Shown: piece by piece, positions 8,463-16,824 of the stretch
Position numbering within the stretch: position 1 is the stretch's first letter
Layout of the letters: the number at the start of each line of letters is the position of its first letter
Source of the DNA: Pollutimonas bauzanensis
Lineage (GTDB): Bacteria > Pseudomonadota > Gammaproteobacteria > Burkholderiales > Burkholderiaceae_B
Length of the DNA stretch: 64,000 nucleotides
Reading direction: 5' to 3'
Assembly (NCBI RefSeq): GCF_900129885.1
Contig: NZ_FQXE01000021.1
Span: 1-64,000 of the forward strand
Made by a program: the position numbers and the translations under genes
Notes under the pieces: model-generated
What the model was told of the DNA's origin: nothing
Seen by the model: the letters and a program-made list of their open reading frames with translations, nothing else
Database searches by the model: none

Positions 8463-9197
8463 TCATGTGGCGTGTTTGTCACACAGGGAGGGGGCTGTCT
8501 TCCCGTCTAGCAGCGACTCACATGCTTTTTCCACTGCCGTCTCTCTTGATTGACGCCGTGCGCGATGCATGGAAAGCAGACTGTCCACGATATGCGCCGG
8601 CGCTTCGTACGGCGTGCCGGCGGCAAATAGAGGCTCTGGAGCATATTCGATCTGCAGTTGCACGCGCATGGCGGCATCCTCGCCTTCTATTTCCGCAATG
8701 ACGCGAAGCGCCATATCTATACCCGCCGTGACACCGCCGGCGGTGAAATACTTTCCGTCTATGGTCGTCCTTTCATTTGACACGTCCACGCCGAAGCGGG
8801 CCAGAAGATCGCGCGCCTGCCAGTGGCCTCCCGCCCTTCGGCCAATAAGCAGCCCCGCGGCGGCCAGCAACAATGACCCCGTGCATATCCCCAATACATA
8901 CCGGGCTTCCTCGGCCTTTTCACGAACGAATTTCACCGTGGCCTGGTCGAGCATGGCCTCGTCGACCCCGGGTCCGCCTGGAACGACCAGGATATCCAGG
9001 CTTTCAGTAAGCAGAAAATCATGGGTGGGAGTCAGGATCAAGCCGCGGTCGCTCACCGGCGACCGGTCTTTGCCAATCAATAACGGGCGCGCATTTTGCA
9101 TGCGGCTCAGCACTTCGAAGGGACCCGTCATGTCGAGTTGTGTGATGCCTGGAAAAATCAGAAAGCCCACAGTGATGTTCGAGCGTGGAATGGACAT
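8463..9197 (-). CDS. DJ-1/PfpI family protein, isocyanide-hydratase-like
   Basis: A 244-residue cytoplasmic enzyme resembling cyclohexyl-isocyanide hydratase (InhA), which adds water to an isonitrile to give an N-substituted formamide. The nucleophile-elbow motif GICTGSLLLAAAGLL places the catalytic Cys at residue 105, and an Asp (D22, in TQLDMTGP) matches the acid seen in isocyanide hydratases. The HW of GRRAGGHW is typical of this branch rather than of AraC-linked members. The ATG follows GGAGAacat, a good ribosome site. It lies downstream of a nitrilase on the same strand, so the pair may handle R-NC and R-CN compounds. Substrate assignment is by similarity only. Confidence 0.78.
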   Translation of the reverse strand: MSIPRSNITVGFLIFPGITQLDMTGPFEVLSRMQNARPLLIGKDRSPVSDRGLILTPTHDFLLTESLDILVVPGGPGVDEAMLDQATVKFVREKAEEARYVLGICTGSLLLAAAGLLIGRRAGGHWQARDLLARFGVDVSNERTTIDGKYFTAGGVTAGIDMALRVIAEIEGEDAAMRVQLQIEYAPEPLFAAGTPYEAPAHIVDSLLSMHRARRQSRETAVEKACESLLDGKTAPSLCDKHAT

Positions 9198-9236
9198 ATG
9201 TTCTCCTGGATTGAGTCGCCGGTATTCAATGCGGGC

Positions 9237-9255
9237 TCATGGACGCTGTCCATGA
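9237..9255. promoter_or_regulatory. Perfect 8-3-8 palindrome between nitrilase and isocyanide-hydratase-like genes
   Basis: TCATGGAC and GTCCATGA flank GCT. The palindrome lies 11 bases past the nitrilase stop and 40 bases before the next start on the minus strand. It has no T-run, so a terminator is unlikely. It may be an operator or an RNA hairpin that controls the downstream gene. Confidence 0.45.
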
Positions 9256-9265
9256 TGCCCATCGG

Positions 9266-10327
9266 TCATTCGTGATGGCGGCTTTGCTCCTCGATACCAT
9301 CGTCCGGGCGCTGTTCCTCGCACGAGCTTCTCGGCATCGCCGATTCGCGGGCATCGACCCATGAAATGGGAGAGTTCTTGGCCGTGTTGACGCGCAGATC
9401 AAAAATATCGAAACGATTGTAGTAGCCCACCACGTCATGAATGCGTTTTACCGGCAGCGCCTTGCTCAAATCTATCTCGCCGATGCAGAGTCCTTCATCC
9501 TTCTCGAAAATTTCCGAGACGGGTTTTCCGGTGGGATCGATGATCATGGAGACCGTAGGAGAGCCATTGTCGAGCAGCGCAAGCTTGTCGTCGCCCAGGA
9601 ACTCGAGGAACTTGCGCGCGGTGGCATCAAATGGCGCGGACGCCACAATGTTGAACACCTTAGCCTCGAACGAGTGAGATGCCGCGCGAATGCGTATGCC
9701 GTCCTGGATGTCATAACCGCCGGAACCGTCAATGTTCCTGGCGGGCGCAACCGATGGATAGCTCGAAATATGGACCTGCTCTCCTTGAGCCATCAAGGTG
9801 TACCTGGCCAGCGGGTTGGCGTTTTCGCCGCAAATCAGCATGCCGATGCGGCCAAGAGCCGTCTCGCTGACCTTCAGCCCCGACCCGTCGCCGTTGGCCC
9901 AGAAAAGCTTCTCCACATAGGTCGGGACGAGTTTGCGATGATGATTCAAAAGGGCCCCATCGCTGCCAATCAGCACGTTGGCGTTCCACAGACACCCGAC
10001 ACTGGCGTTCGTGCCTTCGTTGAATCCTATCGATACGACGACCTCGTGCATCTTCGCGGCGGACCGTATGCGGGCTATTTCGGGCCCGTCTATCCGCAAT
10101 CCGCGCGCGCACATTTCTCCGAACAGGGCATCGGTCTCTATCGGCGCGACAATCCGGCCCCAATGCGGATACCCGGGAATGAAACTCTCGGGAAAAGCCA
10201 GGAGCTGAACACCCTGGCGAGCCGCTTCGGCGATCAGGTCGCAGGCTTTGTCCACAGTCTTGTCAATATCAAAATAGACAGGCGACACATGCGCGGCTGC
10301 CGCCTTGTACTTTGGGTATGTAATCAC
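9266..10327 (-). CDS. Nitrilase (carbon-nitrogen hydrolase superfamily)
   Basis: A 353-residue enzyme that would hydrolyse a nitrile to the carboxylic acid and ammonia. The full Glu-Lys-Cys triad is visible: E47 in AFPESF, K132 in HHRKLVPT, and C166 in LICGENANPLAR. The CGENANPLAR form is that of true nitrilases rather than amidases or cyanide hydratases, and the length fits. The start is GTG at 10325-10327 behind AAAGGAG. It sits between a LysR gene upstream and the isocyanide-hydratase-like gene downstream on the same strand, so these three are probably one unit. The last 25 residues are charged and look like a disordered tail. Aliphatic or aromatic nitrile preference cannot be told. Confidence 0.9.
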   Translation of the reverse strand: MITYPKYKAAAAHVSPVYFDIDKTVDKACDLIAEAARQGVQLLAFPESFIPGYPHWGRIVAPIETDALFGEMCARGLRIDGPEIARIRSAAKMHEVVVSIGFNEGTNASVGCLWNANVLIGSDGALLNHHRKLVPTYVEKLFWANGDGSGLKVSETALGRIGMLICGENANPLARYTLMAQGEQVHISSYPSVAPARNIDGSGGYDIQDGIRIRAASHSFEAKVFNIVASAPFDATARKFLEFLGDDKLALLDNGSPTVSMIIDPTGKPVSEIFEKDEGLCIGEIDLSKALPVKRIHDVVGYYNRFDIFDLRVNTAKNSPISWVDARESAMPRSSCEEQRPDDGIEEQSRHHE

Positions 10328-10487
10328 GTTTTCGCTCCTTTACGACGTGGCACGGCACCAGGAAGCCGCGTGGATCGCAGGCCTCAGGGCCTTGGAACCA
10401 ACGATTATCCGCCCCTGAAAATTCGTGGGTAGCGAAAACGGAGACCGTCACCCTTTCCAAAAAATCGCGGCCGCGAGCGCATCCGTC

Positions 10488-11378
10488 CTATTCCAGGTTT
10501 TGCTCGTGCCGGGAGGCCAGCCAGGCGATCAACTGCTGCTTGGGCGCATCAGAGTGGATCGACGGATCATGGCACACGACGACTTCAAACCTCGCCGGCT
10601 GTAGATCGAGCCGCACAATGGCCAGACCTGTCGGCAGCGTCCCCGGGACCGCGACGTAAGGAATGACAGCAATACCGGCGCCCTCCTTCACGGAGCGGAG
10701 CACCACATCGAAAGATCTCACCGCAAGCTCGACATCTCCGCGCAAGCTCGAGGCGCCCGATGCGCCGTCCACAATGTCGATCGGCGGCGTCCAGACGATA
10801 GGATAGCCGGCAAGATCGCCGCTTGTGAGAACCAGCCGTGAAGCCAGGGGATGCGCCAGTGGAACGACCACGGCCAGATCGGTTTGGCGGTACGGGTGGG
10901 ACAACAAGCCGCTCATCCGATTGGTCTTGACGCAGACGCCAATATCGGCCGTATTCTGCTTCACGGCCTCAGCCACCTCGATGCTTCCGCCCTCCAGCAC
11001 CATGACGCGGATGCCGGGATGAGCGACCCGAAAGCGTGTGATGTCTTCGAGCAAACCCAACAGGATGGCGGTCGTGTTGGACATGATTCTTATCTCGCCG
11101 CGCTGCTGGGAAAGCAGCTCCGCGACTTCGCGGGACATCTCGGCAACCCTTCCCATGAGGTCGTCGGTATATTTGACGACGATCTCGCCCGCGGGAGTCA
11201 GGCGCACGCCTGTGCTATGCCTGCTCAGGAGGGGCGTGCCGAACCTCGCTTCCAGTTCCGCTATGCGTTTGCTGATCGCCGACGGTGTCATGTGCAGGTC
11301 GGTGGCCGCGCGCGCCAAGCTCGTTGCCGATGATACTGCCGACAGAATTTGCATGCTGTGCAGATTGATTCTTGCCAT
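10488..11378 (-). CDS. LysR-family transcriptional regulator
   Basis: A 296-residue LysR protein. The N-terminal winged helix-turn-helix (residues 1-60, with LARAATDLHMTPSAISKRIAELE) is followed by the effector-binding domain. The ATG at 11378 has AAAGGA five bases upstream and aligns with the family N-terminus; the open frame extends further but with non-family sequence. It is divergent from the SDR/Bug pair across about 270 bases and upstream of the nitrilase on its own strand. It could control either set. Its closeness to CbbR-like or nitrilase regulators is not resolved. It is not one of the two paralogous LysR proteins seen later in the window. Confidence 0.88.
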   Translation of the reverse strand: MARINLHSMQILSAVSSATSLARAATDLHMTPSAISKRIAELEARFGTPLLSRHSTGVRLTPAGEIVVKYTDDLMGRVAEMSREVAELLSQQRGEIRIMSNTTAILLGLLEDITRFRVAHPGIRVMVLEGGSIEVAEAVKQNTADIGVCVKTNRMSGLLSHPYRQTDLAVVVPLAHPLASRLVLTSGDLAGYPIVWTPPIDIVDGASGASSLRGDVELAVRSFDVVLRSVKEGAGIAVIPYVAVPGTLPTGLAIVRLDLQPARFEVVVCHDPSIHSDAPKQQLIAWLASRHEQNLE

Positions 11379-11650
11379 GGGATCCTTTCCAGTTGACGTG
11401 CGGCGGTGGCGGCCACAGCACCCCCGGATGTGCATGGGTGCTGCGCAAGTGTCGCACACAGCCAGTTCAAACGTCTATCAATGCAGACCCTGTCCGGCCT
11501 TGGGTGGAACACACCCGATCCCGCCTGTATCGAAGCTGCGATCGTCCGGATCGGAGCCGCGACATTTTGGAAATCCGTCCTTTCCACTTTATCGCTTGTC
11601 CCCTTCGCGGGATGAAAGCTTAATAGCACTTTTGGAAATTTGGAGTTCTC

Positions 11651-12427
11651 ATGGATCTCGGTCTTCGCGGCAGCACGGCGCTCGTCACAGGCGCGTCACG
11701 GGGCATCGGCTTTGCCATTGCGGAGGCGCTGGCGCAAGAAGGCTGCAATCTCGTCATGGCGGCACGCCATGACGTATCCGCCCGGGAGGCGGCCGAGGAC
11801 ATCGCGGAAAGGTTCCATGTCGATGCACGCTCCATTGGCGCGGATCTGAGCAATAAGGCTGGAATTGAGCGCTTGCTGGAGAACGCTGGCGGCATCGACA
11901 TCCTGGTCAACAATGCGGGAGCAATCCCTGTGGGCGCGCTTGGGGAAATTCCCACAGCTCTTGCGAGGGAGGCGCTGGAACTGAAGCTATTTGCATACAT
12001 GCAATTGGCGCAACTCATCTTTTCCGGCATGCGTTCGCGGGGACGAGGCGTCATCCTCAACGTGATCGGGACTGCCGGGGAACGGCCCCGAGCTGGCTAC
12101 GCGGTCGGCAGCATGGCAAACGCGGCGTTGATTGCGATGACCCGCGCGCTTGGCCTCCAGGGTTCGGCTTGCGGAGTACGCGTAATCGGCTTGCATCCGG
12201 GCGCAACCCGCAGCGAGAGAAAGCTGGCGCAACTGGAACAGCGGGCATTGGTCCAGTTTGGCGACAAGTCGCAGTGGCCGAGCCTGGCAAAGGCATACCC
12301 CTACGGGCGCCTGGCCGAGCCGGCGGAAATTGGCGCGTGCGCGGCCTTTCTGTGCTCCGGTATGGCTTCCTATATCAATGCCACCTGTCTCACAGTGGAT
12401 GGGGGCGCCACCGATTCAATGGTTTGA
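11651..12427 (+). CDS. SDR-family protein lacking the usual YxxxK catalytic pair
   Basis: A 258-residue Rossmann-fold protein of the short-chain dehydrogenase/reductase family. The cofactor loop TGASRGIG (near residues 14-21) and the NNAG motif are intact, and the C-terminus (CLTVDGGA) is standard. At the active site, however, the Tyr is followed by AVGS, so the position four residues on is Ser instead of Lys, and the usual catalytic Ser before it is not seen (NVIGTAG). It may be a non-standard SDR or a binding protein. GGAG lies five bases before the ATG. It is followed after 29 bases by a Bug receptor gene, and both are divergent from the LysR gene. Confidence 0.82.
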   Translation: MDLGLRGSTALVTGASRGIGFAIAEALAQEGCNLVMAARHDVSAREAAEDIAERFHVDARSIGADLSNKAGIERLLENAGGIDILVNNAGAIPVGALGEIPTALAREALELKLFAYMQLAQLIFSGMRSRGRGVILNVIGTAGERPRAGYAVGSMANAALIAMTRALGLQGSACGVRVIGLHPGATRSERKLAQLEQRALVQFGDKSQWPSLAKAYPYGRLAEPAEIGACAAFLCSGMASYINATCLTVDGGATDSMV

Positions 12428-12456
12428 ATGTTGTTCTAAAAAGAGGGGAAAAAATT

Positions 12457-13470
12457 ATGAAAAAAACGTTTTTATCGAGCGCGCGCCGTCGCCAAATTCT
12501 GTTGGCATGGGCAGCGGCCGCGAGTATCTTTGCGCTGGCGCCCGCTACGGCGTCCGCGGCAGCCGACTACCCCAGGCAACAGATCACCATCGTTGTGCCA
12601 TTTCCGCCTGGAGGCCCTTTCGACATCATTGCCCGTGCGCTTTCAACGCCTCTTGCCGCCAAACTCGGACAGCCGGTCGTAGTCGAAAACCGTCCGGGCG
12701 CTTCCGGAATGATAGGCGCAACCAGAGTCGCCCGCGCTGCTCCGGATGGCTATACCCTATTGCTGGGGTCGTCCGGAACCCAGGCTTTGAACCCCAACGT
12801 CTTTAGCGGCGTTCAGTATAAATCCCCAGATGATTTCGCACCCCTCGCGGAACTCGCGAGAGCTCCATCGATCCTGATGGTGGGCAAGGCAAGCCCTTTC
12901 AAGACTGTCGGCGATTTCATAGACTATATGTCGAAGAACCCTGGCGAAATCAACTTGGGGAATGCCGGCGCCGGATCGGTGTCGAACCAGGCGGCAATGA
13001 CGTTCCTGGCGAGCGTCGGCGGCAAGGTGACGGCAGTGTCGTACAAGGGTACGGCTCCTGCGCTGGTCGACCTGATCGGGGGCCAGATTGACGCACTGTT
13101 CGATACGGCGGTGCAAGCGCTGCCGCATATCAAGGGCGATCGCGTTCGTGCGCTCGCAGTGACGTCAGCGGACCGTATCGCGAGCTTGCCGAATGTTCCG
13201 ACCCTCAATGAGACCTGCTGCAAGGGCGCTGAACTGTTGATTTGGTACGGATTGCTGGCTCCCGCCAAAACACCCAAGGATGTCATCGGTATTCTTACCA
13301 GGGCTGTCCTCGAGGCGCGGTCGGATCCACAGTTCCAGGCGGTGATGCGCGCCGGGGAGGCTATCGTTCCTTCCCCGTCCGAAGGCGCTGCCGAATTCGC
13401 CGCCAAGATCAATCGGGACGTGGTGCTCTTCGAAGAACTGGCCCGCAAAGCGGGTGTCGTCAAGCAGTGA
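12457..13470 (+). CDS. Bug-family periplasmic binding protein (tripartite tricarboxylate transporter type)
   Basis: A 337-residue secreted receptor with a long signal peptide (basic start, hydrophobic AWAAAASIFALA, then ASA). The mature part begins YPRQQITIVVPFPPGG, the Bug-family ligand-pocket signature, and later has the PGASG and GYTLLLG blocks. Such proteins bind small carboxylates or related compounds in the periplasm. No TctA/TctB membrane genes are in this window, so it may feed a distant transporter or act in sensing. AGAGGGG precedes the ATG. It follows the SDR gene closely and is probably co-transcribed. Confidence 0.9.
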   Translation: MKKTFLSSARRRQILLAWAAAASIFALAPATASAAADYPRQQITIVVPFPPGGPFDIIARALSTPLAAKLGQPVVVENRPGASGMIGATRVARAAPDGYTLLLGSSGTQALNPNVFSGVQYKSPDDFAPLAELARAPSILMVGKASPFKTVGDFIDYMSKNPGEINLGNAGAGSVSNQAAMTFLASVGGKVTAVSYKGTAPALVDLIGGQIDALFDTAVQALPHIKGDRVRALAVTSADRIASLPNVPTLNETCCKGAELLIWYGLLAPAKTPKDVIGILTRAVLEARSDPQFQAVMRAGEAIVPSPSEGAAEFAAKINRDVVLFEELARKAGVVKQ

Positions 13471-13520
13471 TGTGTCTACGCCGACGACGTCACAAGGGTC
13501 GAATACGGCCACGCGCCGGT

Positions 13521-14426
13521 TCAGCCCTGCCGTTTCGTCTTCCGTGAGAATTGTCCCAGGGCCCACTCCCGGAAAAAACGGATCTTGGGAACGTCCGCCT
13601 GGTCTTTGTGATGGGCCAGGAAATAGTTGACGTCCAGCCTGACCTTTTGTTCGAAGGGGGCGACCAGCGTGCCGTCGCGCAGCTCCTTCTGTATCAGCCA
13701 GGATCGGCCTATGCAGATTCCCAGGCCGCTCAGCGCGGCTTCCACCGTGAGGAACAGGCCTTTGAAGCTGATTTCGTCTTTGAATACCATGGGCTCGTCG
13801 CAGGTTTGCGCCATCCAGGCCGACCAGTCGTCTTCCACGATGGGCGACACAGACCTCAATATGGTGTGCTTGATCAGGTCTAGGGGCTGCTTCAGGTTTC
13901 CCTGTTTCATTACTGCCGGGCTGCACACGGGAAATATGTCATCCGGCGGAAAAGGATAGACCGCGAGATTCGGCATGGTGTTCACGCCGTATCCGATGCC
14001 CACGTCGAACTCCTGCTCGGCTATGCGGTCCGCTCCGATCACCGGCGTCAACCGAATCTCGATGTCGGGATGCAGCCGGCGAAAGCCCGGCAGGGCGGGC
14101 AGCAGGCATTTGGCGGCGAAAGTCGACAGGCAGGCAATATGCAGCCTGGACTCCCGCGTGCTGGATACTTCATCCGTAGCGGTGCCTATCATGACGAGCG
14201 CAGGCCTGATCTGCCTCAGATAGTCCAGGCCGCTTTGCGTCAGCGTAATCTTATTGGGCCGGCGTTCGAACAACTGAGTGGCAAGAAGCGTTTCGAGCTC
14301 CTTGATCTGGTGGCTGATGGCCGTCTGAGTCAGATTGAGTTCGCGCGCGGCGCGCGTGAAGCTCAAATGGCGAGCCGTGGCCTCGAAAGCGCGCAACGCA
14401 GTCAGCTTGGGGAAATGCTTGGGCAT
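13521..14426 (-). CDS. GcvA-like LysR regulator, left member of a paralogous pair
   Basis: A 301-residue LysR protein of the GcvA type: MPKHFPKLTALRAFEATAR at the start, helix-turn-helix around TAISHQIKELE, then the effector domain. The ATG at 14426 matches the family start. It shares long blocks with the regulator at 34559-35443: the first 60 residues are nearly identical, and HTILRSVSPIVEDDWSAW is exact in both. The two lie near opposite ends of the catabolic region. Either is a candidate to bind the T-N11-A palindromes found in four promoters between and beside them. It reads in the same direction as the operon that ends at 14628 but is separated from it by a terminator. Confidence 0.9.
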   Translation of the reverse strand: MPKHFPKLTALRAFEATARHLSFTRAARELNLTQTAISHQIKELETLLATQLFERRPNKITLTQSGLDYLRQIRPALVMIGTATDEVSSTRESRLHIACLSTFAAKCLLPALPGFRRLHPDIEIRLTPVIGADRIAEQEFDVGIGYGVNTMPNLAVYPFPPDDIFPVCSPAVMKQGNLKQPLDLIKHTILRSVSPIVEDDWSAWMAQTCDEPMVFKDEISFKGLFLTVEAALSGLGICIGRSWLIQKELRDGTLVAPFEQKVRLDVNYFLAHHKDQADVPKIRFFREWALGQFSRKTKRQG

Positions 14427-14578
14427 GAATGTCCGCCTCCAACGGACGTGGCAATTCCCTATGCCTGCCAGTGTCTCTGGATGAGTCTTCTGCCAAATTA
14501 TCGGCGCGCTCTTCGGATAGGCGGGTGCCATCTTGCTGGAGTCACGACTTATAACACATTGAGACACTGCAGAACAGA

Positions 14579-14606
14579 AAGCCGGGAGCGGTTCGGCGCC
14601 CGGCTT
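14579..14606 (-). terminator. Rho-independent-like terminator of the decarboxylase operon
   Basis: On the minus strand AAGCCGGG pairs with CCCGGCTT around a 12-base loop, followed by TCTGTTCTG. The stem is strong, while the T-tract is weak and interrupted. It lies 22 bases past the last gene of the four-gene operon and separates it from the LysR gene. Confidence 0.65.
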
Positions 14607-14627
14607 CGGCGGTCCGGACGCGAAGGC

Positions 14628-15629
14628 CTAGTTGGGCTTGATCTCCATGCGCGCTATGTCGGCGCCGTTCTGTTCATATTCGCTGCGCAGGCGCTTGGCG
14701 AGATCGGCGGGCGACATGGACTCCGGCTCGACCCCGCGTCGCGTCATGTCCTGGCGGAACTGGTCCGTAGCGACGACGGCAGCGACGTCCTTGCTGATTT
14801 TCTCGACGATGGCGTCCGGCGTGGAGCCGGGCGCCAGCACAGCCAGCCAGCCAAGCGCGCCGAAGCGCTCATAGCCCAATTCCTTGGCCGTAGGCACATC
14901 GGGCAGCAAAGGCGCGCGCTTGGGCCCGAGATTGGCGATAGGCACAACCCTGCTGTCCGTGAGCACAGGCACGATGGTGCCGATCGATACCGTCATGACA
15001 GGTATGTGGCCCGCCATCACGTCCTGAAGCGCGGGCGAGGCGCTTTTGTACGGCACATGGTTCAGCTTGATTTTGGCCTGTTGCTGAAACCGCTCCCACG
15101 CCAGGTGATGGGTGCTTCCTATGCCGTTGGTCGCAAAGTTGATGGCGCCGGGATTCGCCTTGGCGTTTTTGATGAGATCTTCCAGCGACTTGAAGCCCGC
15201 GTTGGAATTGGCCAATACGATATACGGATATGTGCCCGAGGTGGATACGGGTTTCAGGTCGGACAGCGTTTTGTAGGGGATATTGCTGTTGAAATGCGGC
15301 ATGGATACCAGCACGCCGTCGTCGGTATAAAAGAGGGTGTAGCCGTCGCCCTTGGCCTTGGCCACCGTGGAGCCGCCTATGGCTCCGGCTGCGCCGGGGC
15401 GGTTCTCCACGACGACGGACTGTCCCCATAGCTTGCTCAGGCCTTCGGCCAAGGTCCGCGCGGTGATGTCCACGACGCCGCCAGGCCCATAGGGAACCAC
15501 CAGGGAAACCGGCCTGGATGGATAGGCCTCTCCTTGCGCGAAGGCCGGAGGCGCCGTCAATAGCGTTGCAGCGGTGACGGTGAGTGCATGGGCAAACAGT
15601 TGTCTGCGTAAGGGGTTCAATAGCGGCAT
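14628..15629 (-). CDS. Bug-family periplasmic binding protein
   Basis: A 333-residue secreted receptor. The signal peptide runs through LTVTAATLLTAPPAFAQG, and the mature start YPSRPVSLVVPYGPGGVVDI is the family signature. It also has ENRPGAAGAIGG and a DGYTLFYTDDG block. It is the last gene of the operon, two bases after the hydroxy-acid dehydrogenase gene. It is clearly different in sequence from the Bug protein that opens the same operon, so the two may bind different ligands. The ligand is unknown; linkage to a 2-hydroxy-acid dehydrogenase makes a hydroxy or keto acid plausible. Confidence 0.9.
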   Translation of the reverse strand: MPLLNPLRRQLFAHALTVTAATLLTAPPAFAQGEAYPSRPVSLVVPYGPGGVVDITARTLAEGLSKLWGQSVVVENRPGAAGAIGGSTVAKAKGDGYTLFYTDDGVLVSMPHFNSNIPYKTLSDLKPVSTSGTYPYIVLANSNAGFKSLEDLIKNAKANPGAINFATNGIGSTHHLAWERFQQQAKIKLNHVPYKSASPALQDVMAGHIPVMTVSIGTIVPVLTDSRVVPIANLGPKRAPLLPDVPTAKELGYERFGALGWLAVLAPGSTPDAIVEKISKDVAAVVATDQFRQDMTRRGVEPESMSPADLAKRLRSEYEQNGADIARMEIKPN

Positions 15630-15631
15630 AA

Positions 15632-16792
15632 TTATCTCCTCTGCTGGTATGGCGCCGACACGTAATCCGGCGATAGCGTTTTAACTGATCCGCAGCCTAG
15701 CAATATCATGGTTCTTGCGGTTTCTTCTTCGAGAATTTGTAGGGCCCGTGCAGCCCCGGCGGCTCCGGCCGCGGCGACGCCATAAAGCGGGGCGCGGCCA
15801 AGCACGACGGCATTGGCGCCCAGCGACAGCGCTTTCACAATGTCCGCCCCCCGGCGAAAGCCTCCATCGGCGAGGATGGTCAGGCGCTTGCCGACAGCAT
15901 CGGCGATGGGTTCGATCGACTGTATGGTGGAAACGGCGCCGTCCAGCTGCCGTCCTCCGTGATTCGAGATGACGATTCCGTCAGCCCCCATGTTGAGCGC
16001 CTGACGCGCATCCTGCACCGACAGGACGCCTTTGATCAGGAAGGGGCCCTTCCACATGGCGCGTATGGCGGCGACGTCGTCCCATGACAGGTCCGGGTGC
16101 CTGTGCTTGCGGGTGAATGCCGCGATCTCGTGTATGTCGGCCGCCGGGTGGACGAATTCGAGCAGATTCTCGAAGCGCGGCACGCCCTTGAGCCATACAT
16201 TCCATAGCCAGCCGGGATGCAGCAGTCCGTCCAGGACTGTCCGCGGGCTTATGGTCACGTCATGGGCGAAGCGGTTGCGCCTGTCCCTTTCGCGGTTTCC
16301 GGGCACGGGGGTGTCCACCGTCAGGACCAGGCATGTGAATCCGGCGGCGGCGGCGCGATCGAGCAAGCGCCTCCATACTTTCCGATCGCCCCAGGGATAA
16401 AGCTGGAACCATTTCACTCCCCTGGTCGCGGCTCCGACGGTTTCGATCGACTCGTTGGATGCCGTGGCCAGCGCGAATGCCGCGCCGGCTTGCTCCGCGG
16501 CCCTCGCCAGAACGAGATCGGCATGGCGATGAAAGATGCCGTTCATGCCTGTGGGGCCAACGACGGCGGGAAACGCCAGGGATTCGCCGAATAGCGTAAC
16601 GCCAAGGTCTGCCTTTTTGTGGCCCGCGACAATGCGCGGAATAAATTCCACTTCGTCCAGGGACGACCGGTTTCTCCTCAGCGTGACCTCATCCTCGGCC
16701 GCGCCTTCGAGGTATTCATAGATGACGCGCGGCAGGCGCCGCCGCGCGAGCTCCCGCAAGTCGTGTATGTTGATTGCAGCGTCGATATTCAT
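15632..16792 (-). CDS. FMN-dependent alpha-hydroxy-acid dehydrogenase/oxidase
   Basis: A 386-residue enzyme of the lactate/mandelate dehydrogenase and glycolate oxidase family, which oxidises a 2-hydroxy acid to the 2-keto acid with FMN. The flavin Lys (FLIKGVL) and the active-site His and Arg of SNHGGRQLDG are visible, as are the C-terminal phosphate-binding blocks ILADGGFRRGAD and VVLGRAPLYG. There is no cytochrome domain, and no obvious membrane-insertion loop could be picked out. It follows the ThDP decarboxylase gene by 32 bases. The pair recalls mandelate dehydrogenase followed by benzoylformate decarboxylase. The natural substrate is unknown. Confidence 0.9.
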   Translation of the reverse strand: MNIDAAINIHDLRELARRRLPRVIYEYLEGAAEDEVTLRRNRSSLDEVEFIPRIVAGHKKADLGVTLFGESLAFPAVVGPTGMNGIFHRHADLVLARAAEQAGAAFALATASNESIETVGAATRGVKWFQLYPWGDRKVWRRLLDRAAAAGFTCLVLTVDTPVPGNRERDRRNRFAHDVTISPRTVLDGLLHPGWLWNVWLKGVPRFENLLEFVHPAADIHEIAAFTRKHRHPDLSWDDVAAIRAMWKGPFLIKGVLSVQDARQALNMGADGIVISNHGGRQLDGAVSTIQSIEPIADAVGKRLTILADGGFRRGADIVKALSLGANAVVLGRAPLYGVAAAGAAGAARALQILEEETARTMILLGCGSVKTLSPDYVSAPYQQRR

Positions 16793-16824
16793 TGGCCGGG
16801 TCCGGTGCCTTGTCTCTGTGCCGT

